Of a stretch of 64,000 nt of DNA, positions 23,001 to 34,687 are shown piece after piece; the first letter of the stretch is position 1; each line of letters starts with the position of its first letter. Source of the DNA: Lactifluus volemus (Eukaryota; Basidiomycota; Agaricomycetes; Russulales; Russulaceae); NCBI GenBank assembly GCA_022376515.1, contig WTXI01000172.1, positions 1-64,000 on the forward strand, in the 5' to 3' direction. Below the pieces are notes generated by a model. That model was not told where the DNA came from. It saw nothing but the letters and a program-made list of their open reading frames with translations, and did no database searches. The position numbers were made by a program, and so were the translations under genes.

Positions 23001-23745
23001 CATCAGTGCCACCTCTCCCTGCCTCAGTCACCTCTGCACTCGCACCCACTCCGTCACAACCTCCGCGCGCCCCGTCTGCTCCAGCAACACAGATAGCGAC
23101 TTCATCCAGTACCAGCTCCGGTGGACTAGCGAAGACGACAGAGGCTGACATCTTTGACCAACTCGCTCGTCTCAGCCAGCTGCGCGTGCAACCTCCCGGC
23201 CCAGCCGCCGCTTCGAAACCTTCTCCTGCCGCTACACCCTCACCATCGATCACCTCGCCTCCTCCAGCCGGCTACAATCAAGGCCTCGGCGTCGGGCCAT
23301 CGCCCTCACCACTCGGTCAACACCTGCTGCAGGCCCAACGAACTGGCTTTCTCCCGCCTCCCGCGGCTCGCGGCCCGCGTGGTCCGCTCGCGCCGGTCCC
23401 GGTAAACCAAGGCCTGCTCGCCCCGCTCGTGCCGACTACGACCGGCTTCAACGGGTTCGTGCCTACGCGCCCGGCAACTTCGCCCTCGTTCTTGGGACCC
23501 CAGCCGACCGGATTCCAACCATCTTCGCTCGCGCCTCAGCCCACCGGGTTCCAACCTACCAGTGGATTCCAACCACAGCCGACGGGTTTTCAGTCATCTT
23601 TGGCTCCACAACCGACAGGTTTCCAGCCATCGTTGGCTACACAGCCGACAATTTCCAGCTGGCTCCACAACCGACTGGTTTCCAACCCTCACTTGCACCA
23701 CAACCTATGGTTGACGCAAATACTACGTCGACCATAATACAAAAC
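20024..23745 (+). pseudogene. SLA1: SLA1, nearly full length but frameshifted and 3'-truncated
   Basis: Exons: 20024-20151, 20200-20272 (SH3-1), 20563-20739 (SH3-2: AQYDYDAAAQGELSLKEE, GYIPGNYVE), 20789-21055 and 21119-22067 (PH-like region; SH3-3 ALYDFQAQGDDELTVAEG; then a long Glu/Arg/Lys-rich helix), and 22120 onward (SHD1, LHKMNGVIIEVP; SHD2/SAM-like, NWFEFFLNAGCDLDDCTRY; Pro-rich region; PQPTGFQ repeats, as in the LxxQxTG motifs of Sla1). Sla1 links endocytic cargo, clathrin and actin assembly at cortical patches. Two frame breaks are visible. Near 22680 the frame must shift between SMSAAPG and LFTNPGG. Near 23650 one base is lost in a PQPTGFQ repeat. After about 23745 the sequence becomes the DUF6535 3' flank, so the usual C-terminus is missing. 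A working SLA1 must lie elsewhere. Confidence 0.85.
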
Positions 23746-24344
23746 GCACTACTAGTATCACTGTTGGATACAACAGCGTGCCGTCGGTTGTTCATTAATA
23801 GATGGCGCCCGCGCGGACAGCAGTGTATGGTTCATGATAACTTCCCGGGAGACGCGGACAGTTTTGGTCCATGTCAAGGGTTATCAACTATCAAGCTGGA
23901 TCAAAGTAGATTCGAGTGGCAAGACGCGGATCATTTGGCTGAAGAGTTTGTGCTAGAGTAGGATCTGTTCTCGAAGACGACTCGGTTGGAAGGGAATCTG
24001 GGACCCTACCCAACAGGGGCACCACCGGTGTCCCAAGTGACTCATGTTCGAGAAACTCGAGAAACAGTCAGAGATGAACAGATTGAACGACTAGTTTCCA
24101 AAAAGGAATGTCTATTTCTCAGACAAGGATCGAAGGACCGCAAGATCAAAGGTAACTGCACCAGAAGTATCACGAGCAGAGAATAATCAGATTGTGTAAT
24201 TTATCAATATATAGACGAGAAGTTAGTTCAAATGTCCTCGCCAAGTGTTAGGGTCCGGCTGGCGCAAAGAGTATAAGAGGCGCTCATGTTGAGCGCTGCG
24301 CTGCAGGCGGCAACAATTCTTGACAACAAACTTTGTGCGCGCTC
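23746..24344. other. Shortened DUF6535 3' flank and divergent-gene debris
   Basis: It begins inside the 3' flank block (ACAACAGCGTGCCGTCGG) without a preceding DUF6535 gene, continues to the AAAAAGGAATGTC block, then jumps near 24120 to the last part of the divergent-gene region. It is a deleted version of the normal inter-unit sequence; no gene is left. Confidence 0.5.
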
Positions 24345-24590
24345 ATGAGTGACAAACACGAGGAATAAATTGCCGTTCTCAAGGCATCATATGACTACGC
24401 TCCCCAATCCGAAGATGGAAGAGGATCAACTGCTCTTACTCATCGAGAAATCCGATGACGACGAGTGCGTTCATCCCTTATGTAGCTCGGGTCCATCGCT
24501 GACATTTCGTAGTTGGTGGAAAGTTAAACCAATGGGTGTTTCGGACGTTCAGGGTGGCCTCGTTCAATCTGCGTATGTTGAATCAGATCA
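24345..24590 (+). pseudogene. SLA1: SLA1 5' fragment 4 (early stop)
   Basis: Codon 8 is TAA (EEY in sister copies), and the IEIKE-coding bases are partly missing. The exon 2 part is conserved, but three added codon-length bases precede its donor. Confidence 0.8.
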
Positions 24591-25424
24591 GTGAGTGCTC
24601 GTTGGACTACGGCCACATAGACTCGTCGAGGAATGCGTGCCAAGTAATAAGCGCCTGGCATTCCGCCCTGTGCTGATATTTCTTATTTTACATAGTCAAT
24701 GTGTGAGGTGACATCCTGAAATCGGCTCAATATCATGCCCAAAAATATTGTTGATCATTGGGAGCGACGCCTGCTGCGGGAGCCTGCACCACATAAGGCA
24801 GAAGCTACGAGGATCAGCGCTCAGCCTTTGCGCGGAACGACACAACCTAGATCCTTCGGCTCTTTCTTGTGGGTCTAGCACGGTCCCGGCAGTGTCGCAA
24901 AATTGGGTGCCATTGGAGGCGTCTGATATCGCACGAGTACTGGGAATATGAGAAAGTACTGAGATGGACTTGAACGGGAGGGGATTAATGAGAGAATGCC
25001 ACTGCGACCCCCTCATGGTGGAAGATGGCACGCAGGGATCGCGATAAGGATGACAGCTATCGGACAGGAAAAGTCACAAGGGATGGGTGGACCTGACAAA
25101 AGTAGAGAAAGCCTATACAACGGTCAGAGTGTTAGCACCCTTTCCGTCAATATCATCGGGGAATGGAAAGAACAGATACAGTATGACATATCTTCACAGC
25201 TATGCAAAGTATTTTTGCTTTCGAACCTGCATTCATGTATCATGTTCATATTAACGTACACTACGGATGGCCCAAGGCACGCGTCCTGCCATCCCCGGTA
25301 CTTGACTTTACGTAACTGTACTTGTATTTTCGTCGCCTCATCTCGATTTACCCTCTGTTCCTCCTGACGTCCCGACCTGCTACCCCGGAAGACACCAACA
25401 GAGAGAATCTACCTGGAACAGAAA
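24591..25424 (+). promoter_or_regulatory. SLA1 intron remnant plus type I promoter of copy 4
   Basis: Built as in unit 2 (9094-9929). No coding sequence is supported. Confidence 0.5.
25308..25315. promoter_or_regulatory. TTACGTAA palindrome (copy 4)
   Basis: It lies 117 bp before the ATG at 25425. Confidence 0.5.
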
Positions 25425-28003
25425 ATGGACAACAGTATGTTATTCGTTAGCCTTCGTTATCATCATCAAGTTCATCCTCTTGAAGCCAGCCCTCAGGCTC
25501 CGACAGAGCAAGTTCGATCCTCACAGGGGCAGGCCATCTTTTCAGATAGCTCAGGTCCCCTCTTCCATATGTACATTAAGATGACTGAGGGAGAAGATGA
25601 AAAAATGACCAAACGTTGGCAAAAGGACGCAGACGGCATTCTTATCTTCGTGAGGCCTTATATCGACTCTACTAGAGCCAAGTGACTGACGTAAATGTCG
25701 TAGACCGGCTTATTCTCGGCTGCACTCGCTGCATTGCTCACTGTTTCCGTTCAAGACCTAAAATCGAATCCACAGGATACCACTGCGTTCTATCTCGCAA
25801 ACATCTATCAAATTCTCGCCGACCCAAACATATCTCGTGCATCGATCATTGCCACTCCAGTTCAACCACCCGACTTCTCTCCTCCGAATTCAGCCGTCTT
25901 GGTCAACTCACTCTGGTTCCTCAGTTTGGTGATCAGTCTCACATCTGCCTTACTGGCGACAATGTTACAGCAATGGGCACGTCGATTCCTCACAATCACT
26001 CAACCGCCGCTATACAGTCCACACAAGCGGGCATCTATTCGTGCATTCTTTGCTAACGGCGTCGAAAAGTTTCACCTTCCTTCATCTGTTGAAGCGCTGC
26101 CCGCTCTGCTACACTTGTCGTTGTTTCTGTTCTTCACCGGACTGGCTATTTATCTGTTCAACATCAACCATACTGTGTTCAGTGCAGTTGTTTGGTGGAT
26201 CGGGCTTGCTGGAGGTGTATACGGATGCGTCACGTTGATGCCAATCTTCTGGCACGATAGCCCTTATTATTCACCACTTTCTTCGTCGGCGTGGCTCTTC
26301 TTAAATTCACGTTTTCTGCAATCCGCCGAATTCGTTATCTTCTTCTTTCTCAGGGGCGGTACCTCGAAAGATATCTACCCTTTCCGGGTCTAACCAAGAT
26401 TGTCCAAGAAGCTGGCTCAGAATTGTCGGCGGAGATCAACGACAGTATCCTAACATGGACTATTCAAGCTCTGGAAGAAGATAAGGAACTTGAACAGTTC
26501 TTCGAAGCCATCCCTGGCTTCTGTAGCTCCGCAGTACTCCGTGGCCTAGAACTCGATTTCACCAAATTTGACAAACCATTGGAATTGGCGTTTTCCAATT
26601 TCAGTTACCATACCTTGTCGTCTAGTTTTTTGTCGGAAGAAGACAAGAAAAGGCGGGTTATCATCTGCGCGAAGGCTATCGATGCAGCACAACTCTCCCA
26701 GACAACCATGGACACCCTCAGGATCGTTTTCAGATTCGGTGTGGATCTGTTGCGGTCGGTTGATATGTGGCAAGCTCTGACAAGTACTAGTGATGGCCAA
26801 GTTCCTGGTCTATGTTCTCAAGGGATAATTGCTGGCGTCATTGCAAACACGTCAGAACGCGATGAGCGTTGGGAGGCTCTAGCCAAGGATCAACTTGGTG
26901 TATCAGAAGCAGTCTTTCGAAATTACCTTGCAAATGGTGACAGCGTTTTACTTGCCAACTTGATCCACATCACTCGCCCACTGTTCCGCTCGGGTCTCCA
27001 GAGTCATGAAATTCTAGCTACGGTTTTTTCCCTAGTGTCGCTAGGGGTCATCCTGCAGTCCATTTCCGAATTCGGCATTGAAAGAACTCTTCCTAGACTG
27101 CAGCACAACTTCTGTGATTTGTGGAACGAGATTACTCGAGAAGCACAGACCCCACACTGTCGTGTATCTCATACCATTCCTAGGGAAATTCTCACACATA
27201 TTCGGCAACTTTATATCTCGTTACATCAAGGCACCGATGCTGCCCCGACCGCCTTCGATGCTTCCACACTTGATATCCACGTTCTGGGCGACCCATTTTC
27301 GTACCCACTATGCAATATCCCGGGTCATCGTCCTCTCCCGACCACTCCTGACGCCTTTCTGAACCTTTCCACCGATCCCGCCGTGTCATCCTTCCCCGCA
27401 TCAACCGAAGATGATAACTGCGTACATTTTGTCCGAGAATCATCTCTACATGATGTTCTTCATGCTCCCCCAACCATCCAGTCCTCCCACCGCTCTCCTC
27501 CCGACAATCTTGACCCCGTTGCTACTTCACTTGACATACTAACGCAAGGCCTCACTGACAAACCCCCTACCATCCCGCCCACTTCCAACTCAGAGTTGGA
27601 ACCTCATCCCGCACCGGCAGTGTCTATATTCACCCCTCACCCATCCTTTTCCCCACCACTTAGCAGTATTCCCGATCCGCAAACGAACGCAGGTCTCGGA
27701 GTTGTCCCTGACGTTCCATTATCATCATCCTCAAGTTCAGTTGCCAGCGACACTCCTCATCCGCTTCCTTCCCCGTTTGCGACGTCTATTCCTCTTCCAC
27801 CGCCCCAGGGGACCCCTTTTTCGCACACAGACACGGCACCGAATGACGGAACATTCTATAGGCCTCGAGCTCAAACTTCCACTAACATGCAGATCCCAGA
27901 GCGATCACACGAGTTGGCTATGTCCATAGCGACGGATGCTTCGCGCCTTCAAGTTTGCCCCGATACAGTATCCTCCTCTGGCGGCATTGACCGTCCAGCA
28001 TAG
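25425..28003 (+). pseudogene. DUF6535 membrane protein, copy 4 (type I, one-base deletion)
   Basis: Exons are 25425-25434, 25486-25649 and 25704 onward; intron 1 ends TTGAAG rather than CTATCAG but still in AG. At about 26301 sister copies read CTTCTTTAATTTCACC and this copy CTTCTTAAATTCACG, a net loss of one base just after the fourth membrane segment. The first frame then ends at 26393, and the rest (26291-28003, 570 codons) is open in another frame. Both halves are otherwise undamaged, so the lesion is young or a base-calling error. The tail has the PQGT module but lacks a few residues (SGTD) found in copies 1 and 3. Confidence 0.85.
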
Positions 28004-28799
28004 AGCCGTGCAGTCTCTGGTGAGGCTCCTCTTAGATATGTATACTGGTGGGTTCTTTGTTTTTTGAGATCCATGTCAACGCCAATTCTAACTGCTCTTA
28101 CCAAGTCTGATCCCTGGAGTCGGTACCGCGTTCAAAACCAGCACGCTTCACTCGGGTTCTTTCCTTCGACCTATTGCTTGTTTCTCAGGCACGCTATCCT
28201 AATGTCCGCCTTCTTGTATACGTTTCGTTTACTGTACGATATTCGCCGCTCGCTAGGTCTTGATCCTTCATTCCGTGCCTCCTTTATGTCTTCAATTTCA
28301 CGTAAGCGAGATGTTGTATATATAGCGCTCAGCGCTCAGAGGTTTTTGGTTTCAAGCAATACTCAGCGCTTGTGTTGCACGTAGTTCGGTCGTGGCTGCC
28401 CTGGCCAAAGAGTTGGTATCACTGCACCTCCGAGTTGGATACAACAGCGTGTCGTCGGTTGTTCATCAACAGATGGTGCCCGCGTGGACAGTCTATGGTT
28501 CGTGATAACTTCCCGGGAGACGCGGACCGTTATGGTGCATGTCAAGAGTTATCAGTTTGTGCGAGGAGTAGGATATGTTCTCGAGGATGACTCGATTGGA
28601 AGGGAACCTGGGACGCTGCCCAACGGGGGCACCACAAGGTAACATATTTCGAGAAATGGACAAATGAGAACCAGCTAGAGACAAACAGATTGAAAAGACT
28701 AGTTTCCAAAAAGGAATGTCTATTTCTACGGGGTGGAAGGAACACCAGACGTGATACCACACTCGATTATGATATCGCTGGGTATCAGGCGTGGATATG
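28004..28799 (+). other. 3' flank of copy 4
   Basis: Non-coding, nearly identical to the flank of copy 3. No gene is supported. Confidence 0.5.
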
Positions 28800-29560
28800 T
28801 TAATCAGCGACTAGGACGACCAGGCATGTTAGGAAGTTTCAAAAAATCCTTGAGTCTTTTTGGGACGAACTGTGACCTTGCCCATTTTGAATTTGAGCTT
28901 GGTTTCAGCAGGATTCTCAAGTGGTGGTTCCTATAGGTCTATCTTTTCTGTAGACTGAAGAACGGGAATAGGCCAATCACGCTGGCGCAATTGCGAAAAG
29001 GGACACACTGCAGGAGATTCGGATGTGAGGCGTGGAGTTCCGTTGTCTGTTTGTAAATGCTTGGAGTTGTCGGGTGATGATGTAGTACTCTCATCAGGGC
29101 TACATGAAGATGGGAATTCCTCGTCAGTAGTACATGGCGCAGCAGGAGATTGCTTGATTTCGGATGTGAGTTCGACATCGATTGTTTAGAAACATTCTCT
29201 GTGACATGGGATGTACAGGAGGAGGGCAGATCGAGTTGCCATGGATGCTACTGGGAGGAAAGAATGGCCGGAGTTTGTTTATTCAAAGACGCTATTCTCC
29301 CTGCAGGTATTATCTGAGTCAAGGTCACAAAAGTAAAGGTCATTGTGCACGAGGTACTGTAATATGGATGTGCCTCTTTTTCCCCTTTGATCCGAGACTC
29401 GGAATATCAAGATCTCGATTGCCTTAATGTGAGGGAGTATATGATATGCAGGACAGAAAGAGGACATGGACATGGCAAGGATCGAAGAACCACAAGATCA
29501 AAGGTCACTACACCAGAAGTATCACGAGCAGAGAATAACTGGATTGTGTAATTGACGAAT
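28800..29560 (-). pseudogene. Divergent unrecognised gene remnant, fifth copy
   Basis: The most diverged of the plus-array remnants, with several small insertions and deletions relative to the copy at 18531-19300. The first block reads MSMSSFCPAYH. No complete frame. Confidence 0.35.
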
Positions 29561-29732
29561 AAACGGACAAGTAGTTCAACAGTGTAGGGTCGGGCTGGCG
29601 CAAAGTGCATAAGAGGCGCTCATGCTGACTGTTCGCGGGCGGGAACGTATTACGTAAGAGGGCGTGGACCAGCCACGAGAGTGAGAGCGACGACTCTATC
29701 TCTATTCTTGACAACAAACTTTGTGCGCGCTC

Positions 29733-29968
29733 ATGAGTGACGAACACGAGGAATACATCGCCGTTCTCGGCATTGTAGTCAATCAGAAGATGAAATCGAA
29801 CTCAAGGAGGATCAACTGCTTTTACTCATCGAGGAAACCGATGACGAGTGCGTTCATTCCTTGTGTAGCTCGGGTGCATCGCTGACATTTCGTAGTTGGT
29901 AGAAAGTTAGACCAATGGGTGTTTCGGACGTTTAGGGTGGCCTCGTTCCATCTGCATACGTTGAATCG
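29733..29968 (+). pseudogene. SLA1: SLA1 5' fragment 5 (deletion and stops)
   Basis: After IAVL the ASYDY-coding part is deleted and the frame is lost. Exon 2 has TGG to TAG (WW motif) and CAG to TAG changes. It is the most decayed SH3 fragment. Confidence 0.75.
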
Positions 29969-30739
29969 GTGAGTGCTCGTTGGACTACGGCCACATGGAC
30001 TTGTCGAGGAATGCGTGCCAAGTTATAAGCGCCTGGCGTTCCGCCCTGTGCTGATATTTTTTATTTCCATAGTCGATATGTGACGTGAAATCCTGAAATC
30101 GGCTCAATATCGTGCCCAGAATGTTGTCAACCATTGGGGAGCGACGCCTGCTACGCGAGCCCTGCACCAGAAGCTACGAGGATCAGCGCTTAGCCTTTGC
30201 GCGGAGCGACACAACCTAGATCCTTCGGCTCTTTCTTGTGGGTCTAGCACCGTCCTGGCGGTGTCGCACAATTCGGTGCCATTGGAGATGTCTGATATCG
30301 CACGAGTACTGGGAATATGAGAAAGTACTGAGATGGACTCGAACGGGAGGGGATTAATGAGAGAATGCCACTGCAACGCCCTCATGACGGAAGATCGCAC
30401 GCAGGCATCGCGATAGGGATGACAGTTATCGGACAGGAAAAGCCACCAGGATGCTTTCAGTCGATTTCATCATCGGGGAATGGAAAGAGCAGATACAATA
30501 TGACATATCTTCACAGTTATGCAAACTATTTTTGCTTTTGAATCTGCATTTATGTAGCATGTTCATATTAACGTATACAACAGTCTGAGATGGCCCAAGG
30601 CACGAGTCCTGCCATCGCGGTACTTGACCTTACGTAACTGTACTTGTATTTTCGTCGCCTCACCTCGATATACCCTCCGTTCCTCCTCCCGACCTGCTAC
30701 CCGGAAGCCACCAACAGAGAGAATCTACCTGAACAGAAA
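29969..30739 (+). promoter_or_regulatory. SLA1 intron remnant plus type I promoter of copy 5
   Basis: Same make-up as in units 2 and 4 with some small deletions (near 30450 and 30680). No coding sequence is supported. Confidence 0.5.
30630..30637. promoter_or_regulatory. TTACGTAA palindrome (copy 5)
   Basis: It lies 110 bp before the ATG at 30740. Confidence 0.5.
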
Positions 30740-33251
30740 ATGGATATCAGTATGTTATACGTTACCCTAACTTATCATCATCAAGTTCATCCGCCCTATC
30801 AGCCAGCCCTCAGGCTCGGACAGAGCAAGGTCAATCCTCGCAGGGGCAGGCCAACTTCTCAGATAGCTCAGGGCCCCTCTTCCATATGTACATTAATATG
30901 ACAGAGGGAGAAGACGAAAAGATGTCCAATCGCTGGCAAAAGGATGCAGACGGCATCATTATCTTCGTGAGCCCATATTTCGACACTGCACTAGAGCCCA
31001 GTAGCTAAAGTGAATATCGTAGACCGGCTTATTCTCTGCGGCACTCGCTGCATTTCTCACTGTTTCCGTCCAAGACCTAAAATCGAATCCACAGGATACC
31101 ACTGCCTTCTATCTCGGTAACATCTATCAACTTCTTGCCGACCCAAACATATCTCGTGCATCGATCCTTGCAACTCCAGCTCAACTACCCGTCTTCTCTC
31201 CATCTAATTCAGCAGTCTTGGTCAACTCACTCTGGTTCCTCAGTTTGGTGATCAGTCTCACATCTGCCCTACTGGCGACAATGTTACAGCAATGGGCACG
31301 TCGATACCTCACAATCATACAACCGCCACTATACAGCCCACATAAACGATCATCGATCCGTGCATTTTTTGCTAATGGTGTCGAAACGTTTCACCTCCCT
31401 TGGTCCGTTGAAGCGCTGCCCGCTCTGCTACACTTGTCGTTGTTTCTGTTCTTCACCGGGCTGGCTATTTATCTGTTCAACATCAACCATACTGTGTTCA
31501 GTGTGGTTGTTTGGTGGGTTGGGCTTGCAGGAGGTATATATGGATGCGTCACGTTGATGCCAATCTTCTGGCACGATAGCCCGTATTATTCACCACTTTC
31601 TTCGTCGGCATGGCTCTTCTTTAATTTCACCTTTTCTGCAATTCACCGATTTCGTTACTTTCTTCTTAATCACCAATGGCCGCACATCGAAGGATATCTA
31701 CTCTTTGAGGACTTAACGAAGATCGTCCAAGAAGCTGGCTCGAAACTGTCGGCGAAGATCACCGACCATATCCTAACATGGACGCTTCGTGCTCTGGAAG
31801 AAGATAAGGATCTTGAACAGTTCTTCGAAGCCATCCCTGGCTACTGTAGCTCGGACGTTGGGTACGGACCATTCGCTTTCACCAAATTTGACAAGCTATT
31901 GGCAGACACATTTTACGGATTCATTTACCGTACCTTGTCATCTAGTTTGTTCTTGGAGGAAGACAAGAAAAGGCGGGTCATCATCTGCGCGAAGGGTGTC
32001 GATGCAGCACGACTCTCCGAGACAACCTTGTCCACCCTCGAGATCGTTTTCAGATCCGGTGTGGATCTGTTGCGATCGGTTGATATGTGGCAATCTCTGA
32101 GAAGTACTAATGATGGCCAAGTTCCTGGTTTATGTTCTCAAGGCATAATTTCTGGCGTCGTTGCAAACACGTCGGAACGCGATGAGCGTTGGGAGGCACT
32201 AGCCAAGGATCAACTTGGTCTGTCAGAAGAAATTTTTGGAAATTACCTTGCAAATGGTGACAGCGTTTTACTTGCCAACTTTATCCACATCACTCGCCCA
32301 CTCTTCCGCTTGTGTCTCAAGAATTATGAAATTCTAGATCCGGTTCTTTCCCTAGAGTCGCTACGGATCATCCTGAAGTCCATTTCCGAATTCGGCATTG
32401 AAAATACTCTTCCTGGACTGCAGCACGACTTCTGTGATTTGTGGAACGAGATCACTCGAGAAGCGCACGACCGTGGATCTTATGACACTCCTGTTTTTAT
32501 TCTCAGCCCTATTCGGCAACATTATATCGCTTTACATGAAGGCACCGATGCTGCCCCGACCGCCTTCGATGCTTCCACATCTCCTCTTAACCCCGTTCTG
32601 CGCGACCCATTTTCGTACCCACTATGCAATATCCCGGGTCATCGTCCTATCGCGACCACCTCCGACTCTCCCAACGCCTTTCTGAACCTTTCCACAGAGC
32701 CCGCCGTGTCATCCTTCCCCGCATCGACCGAAGATGATAACCACGTACAATTTGTCGGAGAATCATCTCTACATGATGTTCTTCATGCTCCCCCAACCAT
32801 CGAGTCCTCTCACCACTCTCCTCCCGACAATCACCCCGCTGCTACTTCACTTGACATAATAACCCAAGGTCCCATTGACAAAGACTCTACCATCTCGCCC
32901 ACTTCCAACTCAGAGTTGGACCCGAATCCCGCATCGGCAGTGTCTATATTCACCTCTCACCCATCGTTTTCCCCACCGCTTAGCCGTAGTCCCGATCCGC
33001 AAACGAACGCAGGTCTCGGAGATGTCCCTGACATTCCATCATCATCATTCTTGGCCACAGTTTCCAATGACACTCCTCTTCCTCTCCCCTCCACGTTTCC
33101 GACGTCTATCTCTCTCCCACCGCCCCTGGATATCACAGAGCAATCTCGCGAGTCGGCTATATCCATCCCTGACCTAACGACGGACGTTTCGCGCCTTCAA
33201 ATTGCCTTCGACACAGCTCCCTCCTCTGGCGGCATTGATCGTCCAGCGTAG
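30740..33251 (+). CDS. DUF6535 membrane protein, copy 5 (type I, intact)
   Basis: Exons 30740-30749, 30803-30966 and 31023-33251 encode 800 residues. Differences from copies 2 and 3 include LGNIYQLLADP, an ACMI-like GYCSSDVGYGPFAF stretch after the LEQFFEAIPG motif, and a tail without the PQGT module (PPPLDITEQSRESA). The 3' flank begins with GAGTTGAAAACGTCGTACAG, which is close to the sequence after the stop of the minus-strand copies and unlike that of copies 1-4. This gene thus has a type I front and a rear like the type II group, i.e. it is a mosaic. Confidence 0.88.
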
Positions 33252-34687
33252 AGTTGAAAACGTCGTACAGTCTCCGGAAAGGTTCTATGCCGTGATAGTC
33301 ATAACCCTATTGTATATTTATACCGGTGGGTTCTTTATCTTTCAGATCCATGTCACCGTTGATTCTGACTGCTGTCGACGTGGCATACGGTATTCTAGAG
33401 TCGGAGCGCGGCTCAACAACAGCATGCTTGCTCGGCTCAGATTTCCTTCCTTCAAGCCGTAGCTGCTTTCTCGCTATCCCCCAAGGTCTGCCTTCCTGTA
33501 CATGTTTCATTTTACTGTACGATACTCGCCGCGCGCCATGTCTTGATTTTTCGTTCCGTGCCTCCTTAATGCCTTCAAGTTCAAGTAAGCGAGACGTTGT
33601 ATATATAGCGCTCACCGCTCAGAGGTTTTCTATTTCGAGAAATACTCGCCGCTCTTGTGTTGTACGTAGTACAGTCGTGGCTGCCCTGACCAAATAATTG
33701 GTATCACTGCCCCCTCGAGTTGGATATAACAGCGTGCCGTCGGTTGTTCATTAATACATGGTGCCCGCACGGACAGCGGTGTATGATGCATGGTAAGAGT
33801 GATTGACTGTGGCGAGGGATCAATGCAGGCACAACTTGAATGACAACACGGGAGACTTGCGGACCATTTTCGTCCATGTCAAGAAACTATCGAGCAGTAT
33901 CAAGTAGATTTGACTGGCAAGGCGCGGATAGTTCGGCTCAAGAGTTTTCGAGAGAAGTAGGATGTATTCGTGAGGACGACTCGGCGGAGTAGTGATTAGG
34001 GACAGCGGGGACAGCAGGGCGAGGATGGGCACCCGACGCTGAGATAAGCACAGTCAAGCGACTTCATCTCCAACCACTACCTCCTCGGGGCAGCGCCCGC
34101 CCCTCCAACATGCTTGAATATGATCAAGCCGAGTCGGGTCTGTCGTGATTCCCGCGGCGTACGGTGAGAGCTGGAGAGCAGGCGGGATCGATAAATACAG
34201 TCCATCGTGTACTTGAGCCCGTTGAGGTAGAGCAGAGGTTGTCCTGCTAGCAAAAGACAACTGCGTGCTTGAGGGGTGTACAAAAATATAACTTCGGCGG
34301 TGTTAAAGCGTGTCGTGAAAATATAATACACCTCAAAGTTGTATACTGTACATCTTGAAAACATCTGGGCGGGTCAGGTCCCGGGAGATGCCGATCACGA
34401 GACTATTATAAACTCTCACGTGACCAGAAAATCTCCCCATGCTTTATTTTTAACGAGGTCGGGATGGTAGTATGGACCAGCTTGGACTGGTGGATCGTAC
34501 ATAGAAATCACATTGGGGAAACCTATCAGATCGATGGGGCGATGGCAGGGTCGGAGTGTTCATGCATTTAAGGAGTAGTGAGCGGATGAGGTCGGAAAAA
34601 GCGGATGCCGTGGCGTAGCGCCAGGTGTTATCAACCCTGATAGTGACCTACTAGTACTCGCACTCCATTCCTCATTCCAGTGCCTCG
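33252..34687 (+). promoter_or_regulatory. 3' flank of copy 5 joined to type II promoter of copy 6
   Basis: Up to about 34000 this is DUF6535 3' flank. From about 34080 to 34687 it matches, in opposite orientation, the promoter regions before the minus-strand genes at 44923, 48800 and 52998. No SLA1 fragment or divergent-gene remnant is present, so the boundary of the two unit types falls here. Shared landmarks are TCCCGGGA at 34379-34386 and TCACGTGACCA at 34415-34425. Confidence 0.55.
34415..34425 (-). promoter_or_regulatory. CACGTG (E-box-like) element of the type II promoter
   Basis: TCACGTGACCA lies about 263 bp before the ATG of copy 6. The sister type II promoters have TGGTCACGTG (copy 8, 45221-45230), CTGGTCATGTGA (copy 9, 49052-49063) and TGGTCATGTG (copy 10, 53241-53250). 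The block is conserved together with TCCCGGGA about 40 bp further upstream. A bHLH-type binding site is a guess from sequence only. Confidence 0.4.
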
